Below are positions 48,359 through 58,400 of a DNA stretch of 64,000 nt, in pieces; the first letter of the stretch is position 1, and each line of letters begins with the position of its first letter. Made by a program: the position numbers and the translations under genes. This DNA is from Anaerolineales bacterium (GTDB taxonomy: Bacteria > Chloroflexota > Anaerolineae > Anaerolineales > Villigracilaceae): positions 3,722,714-3,786,713 of the forward strand of contig CP129480.1 in assembly GCA_030583885.1 (NCBI GenBank), given 5' to 3'. Under the pieces are notes generated by a model. It was not told the origin of the DNA. It did not search any database and saw only the letters and a list, made by a program, of their open reading frames with translations.

Positions 48359-48937
48359 CTAGCGTTTCTCTGTTGCAGAGCCGAAACCCGTCTGCAAGCC
48401 CTGCAAACATTCCATCATACCGAGATGGCGGCAGTCATGTGAAAGAAAGGTGAGCAGGTTCAAACGGATTTTCTGCAGCTTCTTTCTCAAATCTTCATCC
48501 ACATCATCGAATGTGGCATATCGTTCATCCAATAATTCCACAAATGCTTCCAATGTTTCATACGACCGTTTCAGGTAATCGACCAGCTCGTCTTTCGGCG
48601 GGATGGGCAGGGTTGCGGCAACTTCGTCGCTCAGCCCCGTGCCAACCGTCGCATTCAATTCAGTGGGGAACCCCCACCTTTCTGCGAGGTTTTCGATTGC
48701 CCATATTTCCCTTGGTTTGCCAAAGTCACCGCCAAGCTGCGGGGTGCGTTCGAGAATAATAGCCTTGAGGAAATCCGATTCGCGCGCAAGATGCCAGAGG
48801 TGAAATCCTATCGAGGTGCTATAACCTCTTGGTTTCCAATGCAGTTGAGTTTCGTCCAATTCCTCAGCAAATTCAAAAATAACCTTATGAATATCCTTGA
48901 ACAAATACAGAACATCATAGAGTGCCTGGGGTGACAT
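48359..48937 (-). CDS. DinB-superfamily metal-binding protein
   Basis: 192 residues. The DinB four-helix fold is indicated by the helix 2 motif TSIGFHLWHLARESDFLK with metal-ligand His, and the C-terminal LLTFLSHDCRHLGMMECLQGL with two more His. Such proteins are often thiol-dependent S-transferases or of unknown function; they are not the DinB polymerase. It is inserted between the two ATPase genes of a peptide transporter, with gaps of 51 and 59 bases on either side, so it is co-transcribed. Its link to peptide uptake is not evident. Confidence 0.75.
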   Translation of the reverse strand: MSPQALYDVLYLFKDIHKVIFEFAEELDETQLHWKPRGYSTSIGFHLWHLARESDFLKAIILERTPQLGGDFGKPREIWAIENLAERWGFPTELNATVGTGLSDEVAATLPIPPKDELVDYLKRSYETLEAFVELLDERYATFDDVDEDLRKKLQKIRLNLLTFLSHDCRHLGMMECLQGLQTGFGSATEKR

Positions 48938-48988
48938 GGAGTGTTCCTTATTTGATAAATAGGCTACAGGCAGCCGCCAACAGATGCG

Positions 48989-49948
48989 TTATTCATGCAG
49001 CCAGCATTTGACCCTGCGCTTTCCCTTCTGAAACACCGGCGGCGCATCCCCGCACTTCTCAAATTGGAAGGGACAGCGCGCTGCGAAACGGCATCCAGTG
49101 GGGGGATTCATCAGGCTGGGCGGCTGCCCCGTGATGAACATCGGGTCGGAGTCACTGCGCAGGCGCGGGACGCTTGCCATGAGCATCTGCGAGTAGGGAT
49201 GAAGCGGCGCGGGAAAGAAGTCCTTCGCATCACCCGACTCCACGATCTGACCCGCATACATGATGGCGACTTCATCCGCGAGTTCGCTGGATGTGGCAAT
49301 GTCGTGCGTGATGAGGATGAAGGATGTCCCCAATTCATGTTTGATGCGCTTGAGGACGTTCATGATATTTGCCTGCGTGAGCAGGTCCAGGGCGGAGGTC
49401 GGCTCATCCAGAACGATGAGGCTGGGCGATGTGACCAATGCCATTGCTAATGCCACACGCTGGCGCATCCCGCCGCTCAATTCAAAGGGATAACGGCCCA
49501 CAAAATCGGCGGGGACGCCGACATGCTGGAACATTTTGTACACCAAGCCAAGCGCTTCGGCTTGGCTGATTCCAAGATGGAGGATGGCAGGTTCTGCTAC
49601 TTGATCTCCAACCTTGAGCACGGGGTTCAAAGCATTCATCGCCGCCTGCGGAACAAGCGACACGCCCATCCAGCGGACGTTTTGGCGGTATTCCTCATCG
49701 TTTAGGGACATGATATCCGTGCCATGAAGCATGATCTTTCCAGAGTATTCCTCCACGTTGCGCGGCAGAAGGCGCAGCAATGCCTTTGAAAGGGACGTTT
49801 TTCCACAACCCGATTCGCCGAGGATGACCACAGCGCGGTTGAAGTCGAGGTCAAAATTGACATCGTCCACGGCTTGCACACTTCCCGTCTGCGTGCGGAA
49901 GTGCAGGATAAGGTTTTCGATGTGGAGGAGCTGCATTGGTGTGTTCAT
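48989..49948 (-). CDS. Oligopeptide ABC transporter ATPase (OppD/DppD type)
   Basis: 319 residues. Walker A GESGCGKTS, Q-loop VSLVPQAAMNALNP, signature ELSGGMRQRVALAMAL, Walker B LIVLDEPTSALD and switch His THDIAT are all present. The C-terminal Opp extension has CRFAARCPFQFEKCG...C, the usual Cys cluster. The start codon shares a base with the permease stop (TAATG), which is strong coupling. It drives uptake together with the second ATPase; a DinB-superfamily gene separates the two. Confidence 0.95.
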   Translation of the reverse strand: MNTPMQLLHIENLILHFRTQTGSVQAVDDVNFDLDFNRAVVILGESGCGKTSLSKALLRLLPRNVEEYSGKIMLHGTDIMSLNDEEYRQNVRWMGVSLVPQAAMNALNPVLKVGDQVAEPAILHLGISQAEALGLVYKMFQHVGVPADFVGRYPFELSGGMRQRVALAMALVTSPSLIVLDEPTSALDLLTQANIMNVLKRIKHELGTSFILITHDIATSSELADEVAIMYAGQIVESGDAKDFFPAPLHPYSQMLMASVPRLRSDSDPMFITGQPPSLMNPPTGCRFAARCPFQFEKCGDAPPVFQKGKRRVKCWLHE

Positions 49949-51291
49949 TAAAGGCCTCGCAGGCGCGGGTTGAAGATGCGATCCAATGAAAAGCCGAGCA
50001 TGGCAAATGCCAGGCCTGTGAGCATGAGCAAAGCGGAGGGTTCCAGCACCCAGTAATATTGACCACGGAAGAGCGCGCCGTTTGTGCGGGCATCGTCAAT
50101 CACCTTTCCCCAGGTCGGCAGGACGGGGTCGCCGAGTCCCAGTACTGCAAGTGACGCTTCAAGAAACACGAAGGTCGGGATAATGGTCACCAATTGCGGG
50201 ATGAGGACGGGGATGATGCGCGGAATCAAGTAGCGGAAAATAATGCGCCACTGGCTCGCACCATACGAACGAGCTGCCTCGATATACGGCGCCTCCTTGA
50301 CTTGTAAAAAGATGGCGCGATACGATTTGACCTGTGCACTGAAGATACTGAGCAGGATGGTCACGCCGAGGATGACCCAAATACTCCGTGAGTAGAACGT
50401 GCCCACCATGATGAGGATCGGCAGGAAGGGCAATACAAGATTGACTTCCGTCAACCGTTGGATGAGTTCATCCAGCCAGCCGCCAAACCATGTGCCGACA
50501 GCAGAGATGATCATCGTCAGCACGGTTGTACCCAGGGCGGCAAGCAGACCGAACGCCAGCGCAACGGGCATACCCCACAACAAGGCAATGGATAGGTCGC
50601 GCCGTTGGTGATCCGTCCCTGCCCAGCCATGCACCTGCCCATACAGGACGAATTCTGCGTCCACGGTGGCATCAGGCTCAAAGGTCAGGACAGTGAGGCG
50701 CAGTTCATAGAGACCGCGCTGTGCGGAACGCAGATCACTTTCTGAGAGGAGGAAGAGTCCCTCCGCAGGTTTTTCCCCACCCAAACGCCGCTCAAGTTTG
50801 GAGTCTTGCGAGAAGTAATAGACAGTGGATGCGCCCACAGTCGTATCCGTCACACGGAGTTCGCGTCCATCAGGCGTGACCCATAGCACGGATACATACG
50901 GCTGTTTCTGCAAATAATTGGATTTGAAATACAACGCCAGTTCCTTCGGGAAACTATCGTAGGGATAATCGAAGGTGTAGGTCATGACGCTTTCGGTCAG
51001 ACCATCTCCCTTGTCCGTGACCGTTTTTGTAATCTCATCGGCTTGCGAGTCGAATACAAGTGTGGCAGGGAGTTTTTCAGAGCGAAACAGATTCGTCCAT
51101 GCGGGCGGCACGGCAACGGGATTCATGTACCAGACGCCTTCGCCGCCGCGCCACAAGCGGATGGCTTCGGGGTATGGAATGGCAACCATCGCATATATGG
51201 AAACGACCACAAAGAAAATAATCAGCACAATGCCGGCAATGGCGGATGGATATCGCGCAAGGTCGCGCATGGAATTTCGAAAGGCGCTCAC
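49948..51291 (-). CDS. Peptide ABC transporter permease (DppC-type) with a large extracytoplasmic insert
   Basis: 447 residues, against about 300 for usual DppC. After helix 1 (residues 15-40) there is an extracytoplasmic insert of about 185 residues (45-230). It contains beta-rich sequence such as PYVSVLWVTPDGRELRVTD and LRLTVLTFEPDATVDAEFVLYG. The normal permease core follows (LLWGMPVALAFGLLAALGTTVLTM ... EAARSYGASQWRIIFRYLIPRI, the EAA coupling loop; LEASLAVLGLGDPVLPTWG). The insert is likely to contact the binding protein. The start overlaps the upstream permease stop (ATGA). Confidence 0.9.
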   Translation of the reverse strand: MSAFRNSMRDLARYPSAIAGIVLIIFFVVVSIYAMVAIPYPEAIRLWRGGEGVWYMNPVAVPPAWTNLFRSEKLPATLVFDSQADEITKTVTDKGDGLTESVMTYTFDYPYDSFPKELALYFKSNYLQKQPYVSVLWVTPDGRELRVTDTTVGASTVYYFSQDSKLERRLGGEKPAEGLFLLSESDLRSAQRGLYELRLTVLTFEPDATVDAEFVLYGQVHGWAGTDHQRRDLSIALLWGMPVALAFGLLAALGTTVLTMIISAVGTWFGGWLDELIQRLTEVNLVLPFLPILIMVGTFYSRSIWVILGVTILLSIFSAQVKSYRAIFLQVKEAPYIEAARSYGASQWRIIFRYLIPRIIPVLIPQLVTIIPTFVFLEASLAVLGLGDPVLPTWGKVIDDARTNGALFRGQYYWVLEPSALLMLTGLAFAMLGFSLDRIFNPRLRGL

Positions 51292-52418
51292 TGCCTGCTC
51301 CCTTCCGAGCCAATCTTGACGCGCGGGTCAACCAGGGCAAAGACAAAATCAAGGATAAAAACAGTGATGGCAAGCATATAGGCAAAAATTACAGTGGAAC
51401 CGACAATGACGGGGATATCGAACAAGCCGACCGCCTGAAAGAGCGTGCGCCCCAACCCGGGCCAGTTGAAGACCGTTTCAAGGATGGGCGCACCCGTCCA
51501 TAAAAAGATGAGGATCAAGGCGAAGTTGGTGATGATGGTGGGAAGCGTGGGGCGCAGGATGTACCGCCGTTCGATATCGCGGGATGTCAATCCCTTGGCT
51601 TTTGCCATTTCCACATAATCCTCACTGGAAAAGATCAGGAAGAACGTGCGCCAGTTGTATGCGCTCAAGAACAACGTACTGAGTGAAATGGCCGCTGTTG
51701 GCAGGATAAGATGCTTCAACAAACTGAGGAAATAATCAAATCGGTTTGGCGGTGGTGGTGTATCCACCATGCCGCCGAAAGGCAGCATCCGCAGGATGCC
51801 TGCAAAGATCACGATGAGAAAAAGTCCATAGAACCAGCCCGGCGCAGATGAAGTCGGCGCAAGTCCAACAATGATGCGGTCCAAAAAGCTGCCATACTTG
51901 CGCGAAAGGTTGAGGGCAACGAAAATGCTGGCAGCAAAGAGCAGGATGTTCGAAGCACCGAACAGCATCAGGGTCGGAGCGAGGCGTTCAAGAATGATAA
52001 GACGCACGGTGCGCGAGCCGCTATCACTGGTCATCTTTTGCGCACGCCCGAGGCTCAACGTCAGTGCGTTGGACATGTACTTCACCGTACGCACCATGAA
52101 TGGCTGGTCCAAACCCAGCCGTTTTTCTTCAAGACGGATCATGTCATCAATGCGTTGCGTGCGTTCCTCCGCCGAAAGGTTGTTGAGCATATTATTGCTG
52201 TTCACACGTACGAACACAGACTCGCGAATTTCCGCCTTGCGGATGGTATCCACATAGCCGCCCATGTTGGCAATAATGATGGTCAGGAAAATCCCAATGA
52301 CAACCGTAACCACAAGCGACAACAATCGTACGCCTGTGAATTTCAACAGCCGCAAAATGGCGCTGTTTGATTTCTTTGATTTTTGAACGGGTGTGATGGT
52401 CTCTGCAGTGATTGTCAT
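51288..52418 (-). CDS. Peptide ABC transporter permease (DppB-type)
   Basis: 376 residues from the ATG at 52418 with AGGAG upstream. Helix 1 at about 28-50. An extracytoplasmic segment of about 75 residues (53-125: YVDTIRKAEIRESVFVRVNSNN...) is somewhat longer than usual. Five further helices follow with the EAA-type coupling loop VEMAKAKGLTSRDIERRYILRPTLPTI. The last part, ETVFNWPGLGRTLFQAVGLFDIPVIVG, is typical of DppB. It pairs with the DppC-type permease downstream. A hairpin in the gap to the binding-protein gene lies upstream. Confidence 0.92.
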   Translation of the reverse strand: MTITAETITPVQKSKKSNSAILRLLKFTGVRLLSLVVTVVIGIFLTIIIANMGGYVDTIRKAEIRESVFVRVNSNNMLNNLSAEERTQRIDDMIRLEEKRLGLDQPFMVRTVKYMSNALTLSLGRAQKMTSDSGSRTVRLIILERLAPTLMLFGASNILLFAASIFVALNLSRKYGSFLDRIIVGLAPTSSAPGWFYGLFLIVIFAGILRMLPFGGMVDTPPPPNRFDYFLSLLKHLILPTAAISLSTLFLSAYNWRTFFLIFSSEDYVEMAKAKGLTSRDIERRYILRPTLPTIITNFALILIFLWTGAPILETVFNWPGLGRTLFQAVGLFDIPVIVGSTVIFAYMLAITVFILDFVFALVDPRVKIGSEGSRQ

Positions 52419-52432
52419 GGCTTCTCCTGTGC

Positions 52433-52466
52433 AGGTAGCAGCCACCCTTTCAGGTGACTGCTACCT
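52433..52466. repeat. Palindrome between binding-protein and permease genes
   Basis: AGGTAGCAG (52433-52441) pairs with CTGCTACCT (52458-52466), with inner CACC/GGTG pairing. It follows the stop of the binding protein and precedes the permease ribosome-binding site. Such hairpins often protect the upstream mRNA so that binding protein is made in excess. The sequence resembles the element at 38205-38243. Confidence 0.65.
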
Positions 52467-52480
52467 TTCTTTCAAACTAA

Positions 52481-55042
52481 CTACTTCGTAACAACAAACT
52501 CATACGGGGCGAATGAGGCGATGCTCACCACCGAGGGAACGACGATCACCTCGAGACGGCTCGCGCCGGTATCCAGTTTGGATGTCGTGCCCGCATTCAA
52601 CGCAACCTGGAACTGGCCCTCACCCATGGCTTCTGCCTCACCCGAAGCAACCAGTTCGCCAGCCGAGTTGAAGAGCAGATACTTCACTTCGCTGATCTCG
52701 GCATTGGGATAGGGTTCGCCCTCAAAAGTGACAAAGGCATCGAAGACAGCTTCACTGCCCGCTACAACTTGTCCGGGACCATCCACTTCCGCCACGGCGA
52801 TCTTGGCGGCATCGAAGCGGGACCACTTGGCCGCATTGTCAGCGTAATCAGGATTGCGGCTGAGGCTGAGTGTGCCTTCCACAGGGAAGACGCCACTCAA
52901 AATGAAGGGACCTGTGTTTACCCAGAAGTGACCACGCTCTGCATAGAACGCGCCAAGGTTTTCATACCGATCCATTGCTTCATCGGCCGAGATGAAATCG
53001 CCCAGCGTGGCAGCATACGGAATGAACATCTCGACAGAAGCCTGGCCGAGATATTTTTTCAAAACTTCAAGGCTGGGTCCGCTAATGAAGGACATCCACT
53101 CCACGGAAAGTGCATCCGCTTTGTCAGGCGTGAAGGCAAGTTCCCTGTTGGTTTCCGCAAGGATGCCCAACGAAAGCGTGTGCCAGGCGCCTTCACCGTA
53201 CGCATACTGGGGCCACCAGGTCGGGTTGGGATAGACCTGGTTGTTCGAGATCATGATCTCGGCATCGATGTTGTAGGCGTCGCTATAGGTTTCGATCACC
53301 AGCGGGTCGGTGGAAACAATGCGGACACCGCGGAAGGATGCGAGGAAACTCTCCAGCGCGGAAACGGTGGCTTCGTCGTAGATCGGGCTTTCAGTATAGG
53401 ACGGGTCGAAGACCATGATCATGTTCATCACGAAATCGGCGGCGGAGAGCTGGCTGCCGTCGTGCCATTGCACATCATCGAACATGCCGCCGGGATAATA
53501 CACGGTGGTCTTTGTGAGGGCGGAGAGCCCGTCTGGAAATTTATCACCCGCTGTAATGAAGGTCTGATTCGCGGCATCCCAATCCACCCATGCATCCGCA
53601 GGGACTTCGATCTCGCCCGTCGTATCCAGTGTGACCCAGTCAAGCGTCTTGAATACAGGCAGGCCTTCTTGAACAGTTATCTCAGCGCGTTCGAGGCGCT
53701 GAGGCAGGGCAAGCCCGGTGAACGGATCGGATACGACCGCATTGTCACTCGTGCCGCGCTGCGGGAAGGAGTCATAGATCCAGTTGGTGCCTGCGATGGG
53801 ATTCCACGGCTCCACCATGATACCGGGCTGGGCAATACGGACGTTGCCGCCTTCCTGCCCGGCGAAACGCAGGGTCTGGCCCCAGATCTGCGAACCTTGC
53901 GGCCCACCGGCGAGGTCGGCGGCAACGCTCAAGTCACCAACGAATGGAGCAAAGCTGGCTTCATCCACCACCCAGGCTTGATAGTTTTCCTCCATCGAAA
54001 GCGTTAGGGCTTCTTCAAACAGGGCCCGGCGTTCCTCAAGGTTTTTGAAATCATTGTTCAACAGCGCCAGCGCAACTTCCTCCAGCCGCGGGACAGGTTT
54101 ATACGCCTGCCATAACGCACTGGAAGTGCCTGCCGAAGTAAAATAGGCGCTGAATGTATCGCCTTCATCGCGGTCAATCGAGGGTGAAATCCAGCCGCCG
54201 GTATATAAATGCCACAAACCATCCGCGGGATTGCTCTGGAACCAGATCGGCGAAGCCTCAGAGCGGGTCTTGAACTGGCGGTCCACTGTAAACCCAATAT
54301 TCTCCAGCTGGGTGGCAAGATAGTCGCCGATCGGGCGGCGGTTATCCTCCGTACGGATGACGAAGATCAAGGTGATGGGCTTGCCGTTATATGACCATTT
54401 GCCATCCACCAATTCAGCGCCCATCGCTTCCATTTCGACGGAAACCGCATCCCGCGCTTTATCGAGGTCATATGCATATTTCGCTTCCAGTCCGCGCAGG
54501 ATGTCGGCATAGCGCGCATAATCAGGGAAGACCGTGGTCAACACCGTATAGCGTGGACGAGCAAGACCTTTGTAGATTTCCTGCACAATGTAGTCGCGGT
54601 TGATCAACCAGTGCATCGCCTCGCGAATCCTGCGGTTCGAGAAAGGATTGAACTCCCCGCTGGAGAATTCCGCCGGATTCATCATCATGGTGTTACTTGA
54701 GCCAACCATCTGGGTAGTCCCCAGATTCGGGCTGTTTTTCACCGTCTCATACGCAGGCGCTTCGGCAACCGTATAGGCGTATAGATCCAACTGCCCTGCA
54801 TTCAACTGCGAAATGGCAGCCTCCGCCGAATTTTCCTCGGTGAAGACGACTTCATCCACCCAAGCGCCGGTACGGTCTGTCATCGGTTCTTCCATGGGGG
54901 CGGCAGGCGCATCAGCCGTTGGGACTTCGGTTGCAGGGGTTTCAACATCCACCGCTTCGGGGGAGGCCGGCGCACACGCCGACAGGATCATACTCACCAT
55001 TACGAGCAGACTTAAAATGACATAAAGCTTGTTTTGTTTCAT
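52481..55042 (-). CDS. Family-5 substrate-binding lipoprotein with circularly permuted order
   Basis: 853 residues, much longer than DppA (about 535). Lipobox LSAC, Cys23. In normal family-5 proteins the order is WHDG-type lobe I, then the PVGTGPY...NPDYW strand, then the VAALQAGEIDV lobe II. Here lobe II comes first: about 64-92 reads EVVFTEENSAEAAISQLNAGQLDLY, then NPFSNRRIREAMHWLINRDYI (about 130-155). Lobe I follows: WHDGSQLSAADFVMNMI near 525-545 and VNTGPFILSGVFPVEGTLSLSRNPDY near 705-735. An Ig-like tail (about 745-853) ends the protein. This is a circular permutation, with the cut just after the NPDY strand. It precedes its permeases and ATPases. Confidence 0.88.
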   Translation of the reverse strand: MKQNKLYVILSLLVMVSMILSACAPASPEAVDVETPATEVPTADAPAAPMEEPMTDRTGAWVDEVVFTEENSAEAAISQLNAGQLDLYAYTVAEAPAYETVKNSPNLGTTQMVGSSNTMMMNPAEFSSGEFNPFSNRRIREAMHWLINRDYIVQEIYKGLARPRYTVLTTVFPDYARYADILRGLEAKYAYDLDKARDAVSVEMEAMGAELVDGKWSYNGKPITLIFVIRTEDNRRPIGDYLATQLENIGFTVDRQFKTRSEASPIWFQSNPADGLWHLYTGGWISPSIDRDEGDTFSAYFTSAGTSSALWQAYKPVPRLEEVALALLNNDFKNLEERRALFEEALTLSMEENYQAWVVDEASFAPFVGDLSVAADLAGGPQGSQIWGQTLRFAGQEGGNVRIAQPGIMVEPWNPIAGTNWIYDSFPQRGTSDNAVVSDPFTGLALPQRLERAEITVQEGLPVFKTLDWVTLDTTGEIEVPADAWVDWDAANQTFITAGDKFPDGLSALTKTTVYYPGGMFDDVQWHDGSQLSAADFVMNMIMVFDPSYTESPIYDEATVSALESFLASFRGVRIVSTDPLVIETYSDAYNIDAEIMISNNQVYPNPTWWPQYAYGEGAWHTLSLGILAETNRELAFTPDKADALSVEWMSFISGPSLEVLKKYLGQASVEMFIPYAATLGDFISADEAMDRYENLGAFYAERGHFWVNTGPFILSGVFPVEGTLSLSRNPDYADNAAKWSRFDAAKIAVAEVDGPGQVVAGSEAVFDAFVTFEGEPYPNAEISEVKYLLFNSAGELVASGEAEAMGEGQFQVALNAGTTSKLDTGASRLEVIVVPSVVSIASFAPYEFVVTK

Positions 55043-55431
55043 TCTCTTATCTCCTTTTTTGAAATCAGGTACAAAAAAACAGAAGCGTATTTAAGCTCCG
55101 GCGGCAGTCACCTCCTTGCTACCCAGCCTCAACAGCGGGAGGCGGAAAGCCAGCCTGCAACCCTGACATTCCGCCTCACCAAACAAATGCGGTTCATCTT
55201 CTTCGGAGGAGAATTTTTTTTCCGCAAACATTGGCTGCATCATACAAATCTTTTGTATAAGTGTCATGCGCCTGTGTGAGTGTCTTTCCCCCCACGTTTG
55301 AATACCACGGGAATAGCCTATTCCCAGCATCCACACGGTTTATTGAGAACAAAAAAACCCCTCCATAGAGGGGGTAAAAATTTAACTCAAATTTGGCAAA
55401 GTTCGGCCAACTTACACTATACTTAACCAAA
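55043..55431. other. Divergent gap between the transporter operon and the sensor kinase
   Basis: 389 bases without a gene. The palindrome ATACAAA-TCT-TTTGTAT (55242-55258) could be an operator. A GC-rich segment (about 55095-55195) on the minus strand would be transcribed as the leader of the binding-protein gene; it looks structured but matches no riboswitch I can name. An intrinsic terminator reading leftward sits at 55351-55380. The kinase promoter, with a TATACT-like -10 at 55418-55423, is at the right end. Confidence 0.5.
55351..55380 (-). terminator. Intrinsic terminator pointing toward the transporter operon
   Basis: The stem ACCCCTC/GAGGGGGT with a four-base loop is followed on the minus strand by seven T. 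No minus-strand gene ends here, so it would stop antisense transcripts from the kinase gene, or a short RNA. Confidence 0.6.
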
Positions 55432-58400
55432 ATGAAAAAGCCGAGTCCAAAATTACTCCTAATTCTCTTTGCATATGTGCTTGCCACCTGCACGGCCAGA
55501 TCACATCAAGACCCTCCCCCCGCTCCTTCAATCCCCGCCTCCAACCCTTCCCAACCATCATCCCCCCCCAATTTCAACCGCTCCATTCGCTTCGAACATA
55601 TCAGTCTCGAACAGGGACTATCGCAAAGTGTGGTCAATGTCATCTTTCAAGACAGCAAGGGGTTCCTGTGGGTCGGTACAGAAGACGGTTTAAACCGGTA
55701 TGACGGATACAATTTCAAGGTCTATAAACCTGAAACGGATAATGACAACAGTCTCAGCAACCGCTGGATCACCTCCATCGCGGAGGATCAGGATGGATTC
55801 CTCTGGATTGGAACCCGTCAGGGCGGACTTAATCGCTTCGACCCGCGCTCGGGCCTGTTCACCATCTTCAAGCATGACCCCGCCGATAAAAACTCCCTGA
55901 GCAACAACCGCATCAATGCCCTCCTCGTGGACAGTACCAACACCCTCTGGGTTGGCACAGACTCAGACCTCGATCACTTTGACCCCGCAAATGAAAACTT
56001 CGTCCATTACCTTGGCAACGAAGACGGATTAAGAAACCCTGTCACCGCCATCTACCAGGCGTCAACGGGCTTTCTCTGGTTCGGTATCCGTGATAACGGC
56101 TTATATCAGTTCGATGAAAACACCAACTCGATCAGGGCATTCATCGCAAGTAAAAACCCAAACAGCCTGAGTGACAATAACGTAACGGCTATAGAGGAAG
56201 ATCTGGACGGAAACCTGTGGATCGCCACCCAAAATGGACTAAACCGCTTTAAACCAACCACACAAACATTTGCCCGGTATATGCAGAGCACCGACAGCCC
56301 TGCAAGTATTTCAAGCAATACCATTACCCATCTGCACATGGATCATAACGGCGTTCTATGGGTCGCCACAAACAATGGACTGGATGTTTACAACGCACTG
56401 CTCGATCAATTTATTCACTATCGTCATGAGCCCGCCAACCCGAACAGTGTCAGCAATAACCTCATCCTGTCTGTGTTTGAAGATTTTGGCAATGTGATGT
56501 GGATAGGCACGAATGGCGGCGGCTTGAACAAATACAACCGCCGGCAGGATGCATTTGCATACTATCGCGGCGACCCGTCCAATCCAACCAGTTTAAGCGG
56601 AAACCTGATCTCCGCAATTTTCACAGAACCCAACAGCACCGTGTGGATTGGCACTCTTGACAGTGGCCTCAACCGCTTTACCCCCTCATCCGGCGAATTC
56701 AAACAATTCCGCCACGATCCTCTGAACCCTGAAAGCCTGAGCAGCGACCAGATCCATTCCATCCTTGTGGATCGTCATGGCGTACTTTGGGTCGGCACGG
56801 ACAATGCGTTAAATTTATTCAATCCCGCTACGGGAATAGCCCAACACTATGTTCCAAACGATGAGAATGCCGGCCCACCCGGATTGCCAATATATGCCAT
56901 TTATGAAGACCGCAGAGGAGACCTCTGGATTGGGTCAAGCGACGGGATGGGTAAATTCAACCCGCGTACAGAGACCTTCACCCACTATCGGCATAATCCT
57001 CAAGACCCAAACAGTTTGGGCGGCTCACATGTTGTCGCCATTGAAGAAGACCTGCAGGGCAATCTGTGGATCGGCACGATGGATGGCGGTTTGAACCGCT
57101 TTAACATCGAGACCAAAACCTTTACCCGCTATCAAAGCCGCCGCGGCGACCCCAAAAGCATCAGCAATGACTCCGTCCTCTCCATCTATGAAAGCAAAAA
57201 CGGCATCGTATGGGTCGGCACAGCAGGCGGCGGATTGAGCCGATACGATTTTATGAGCGACTCATTTACATCTTTCACCGAGAAGGACGGCCTTCCCAAT
57301 AACGTCATTAACGGGATCCTAGAAGACCGTGAAAACAATCTATGGCTGAGCACCAATTATGGACTGTCACGTTTCAATCCTTATACAGGCGAATTCCGCA
57401 ACTACACGGTCAACGACGGACTGCAAAGCAACGAGTTCAATTCCAATGCGTATGCACTGTCGCCCTATGGTGAAATGTACTTTGGAGGGATTAATGGAAT
57501 AAACATATTCGACCCGCTTGCCATTTCAACCGATTCCTACATCCCGCCCATCGTATTGACATCCCTCACACAGAACGGGGATCCCATCCCCATCAAGGTA
57601 CGGGTGGAAGCCCTGGAAGAGCTTACGTTGCAATGGCCTAACAATTCATTTGAGTTTGAATTTGCCGCACTTTCCTACAGCCAGCCCGGCAAGAACCAAT
57701 ATGCCTATATGCTGGAAAATTTTGACAACAGCTGGAACAATATCGGCACAAAACACAGCAGCCGATACACCAATCTTCCCGGCGGTGTTTATACATTGAA
57801 ACTACGCGGTTCAAACAGCGATGGTATCTGGAATGAAGAGGGGCTTTCCATAAAAATAACTGTCACCCCGCCGCTTTGGCAAACCTGGTGGTTCCGTATT
57901 TTATCAGTGCTGCTGTTTGGTGCCATCATCGCGGCAGGATATCGCTGGCGGGTTAAAAGTATTGAACACCGTACCCGCCAACTCGAAGGCCTTGTGCAAA
58001 ACCGCACAGCGGATCTGGAAAAACGTACAAGTGAAATAGAGGCCCTCTACCAGGCGGACGAGAAAATCCTGAGGAGCATCACGTTAAATCAGGTATTCCA
58101 AACGCTTGTGGATGTATCCATCTCCATGCTCAAGGCAGACCGGAGTGTGATCTTTATCTGGAATGAAGAACGGCAGAAAATATTGCCGCACGTCAGCCGC
58201 GGCTTTCAACCGGACACATTGAAAGCCCTCATTTTTGATTATGGCGAGGGGAGAGTTGGCCAGGCCATGAAAACCGGCACAGCCGTGATCGTGTCAAATC
58301 TGAAAGTGAGCACCCTGCGCAGTGATGTTCAAACCGTAATTCGCAACGAAGGCATACAATCCTTTGCCCACTTCCCCATTGTTGTGGATGGAAAAGTAGT

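Noticed and set aside
55095..55195. Known riboswitch (GEMM, M-box, cobalamin) in the transporter leader
   Set aside because: GC-rich segments recall parts of several classes, but no full consensus could be matched by eye.
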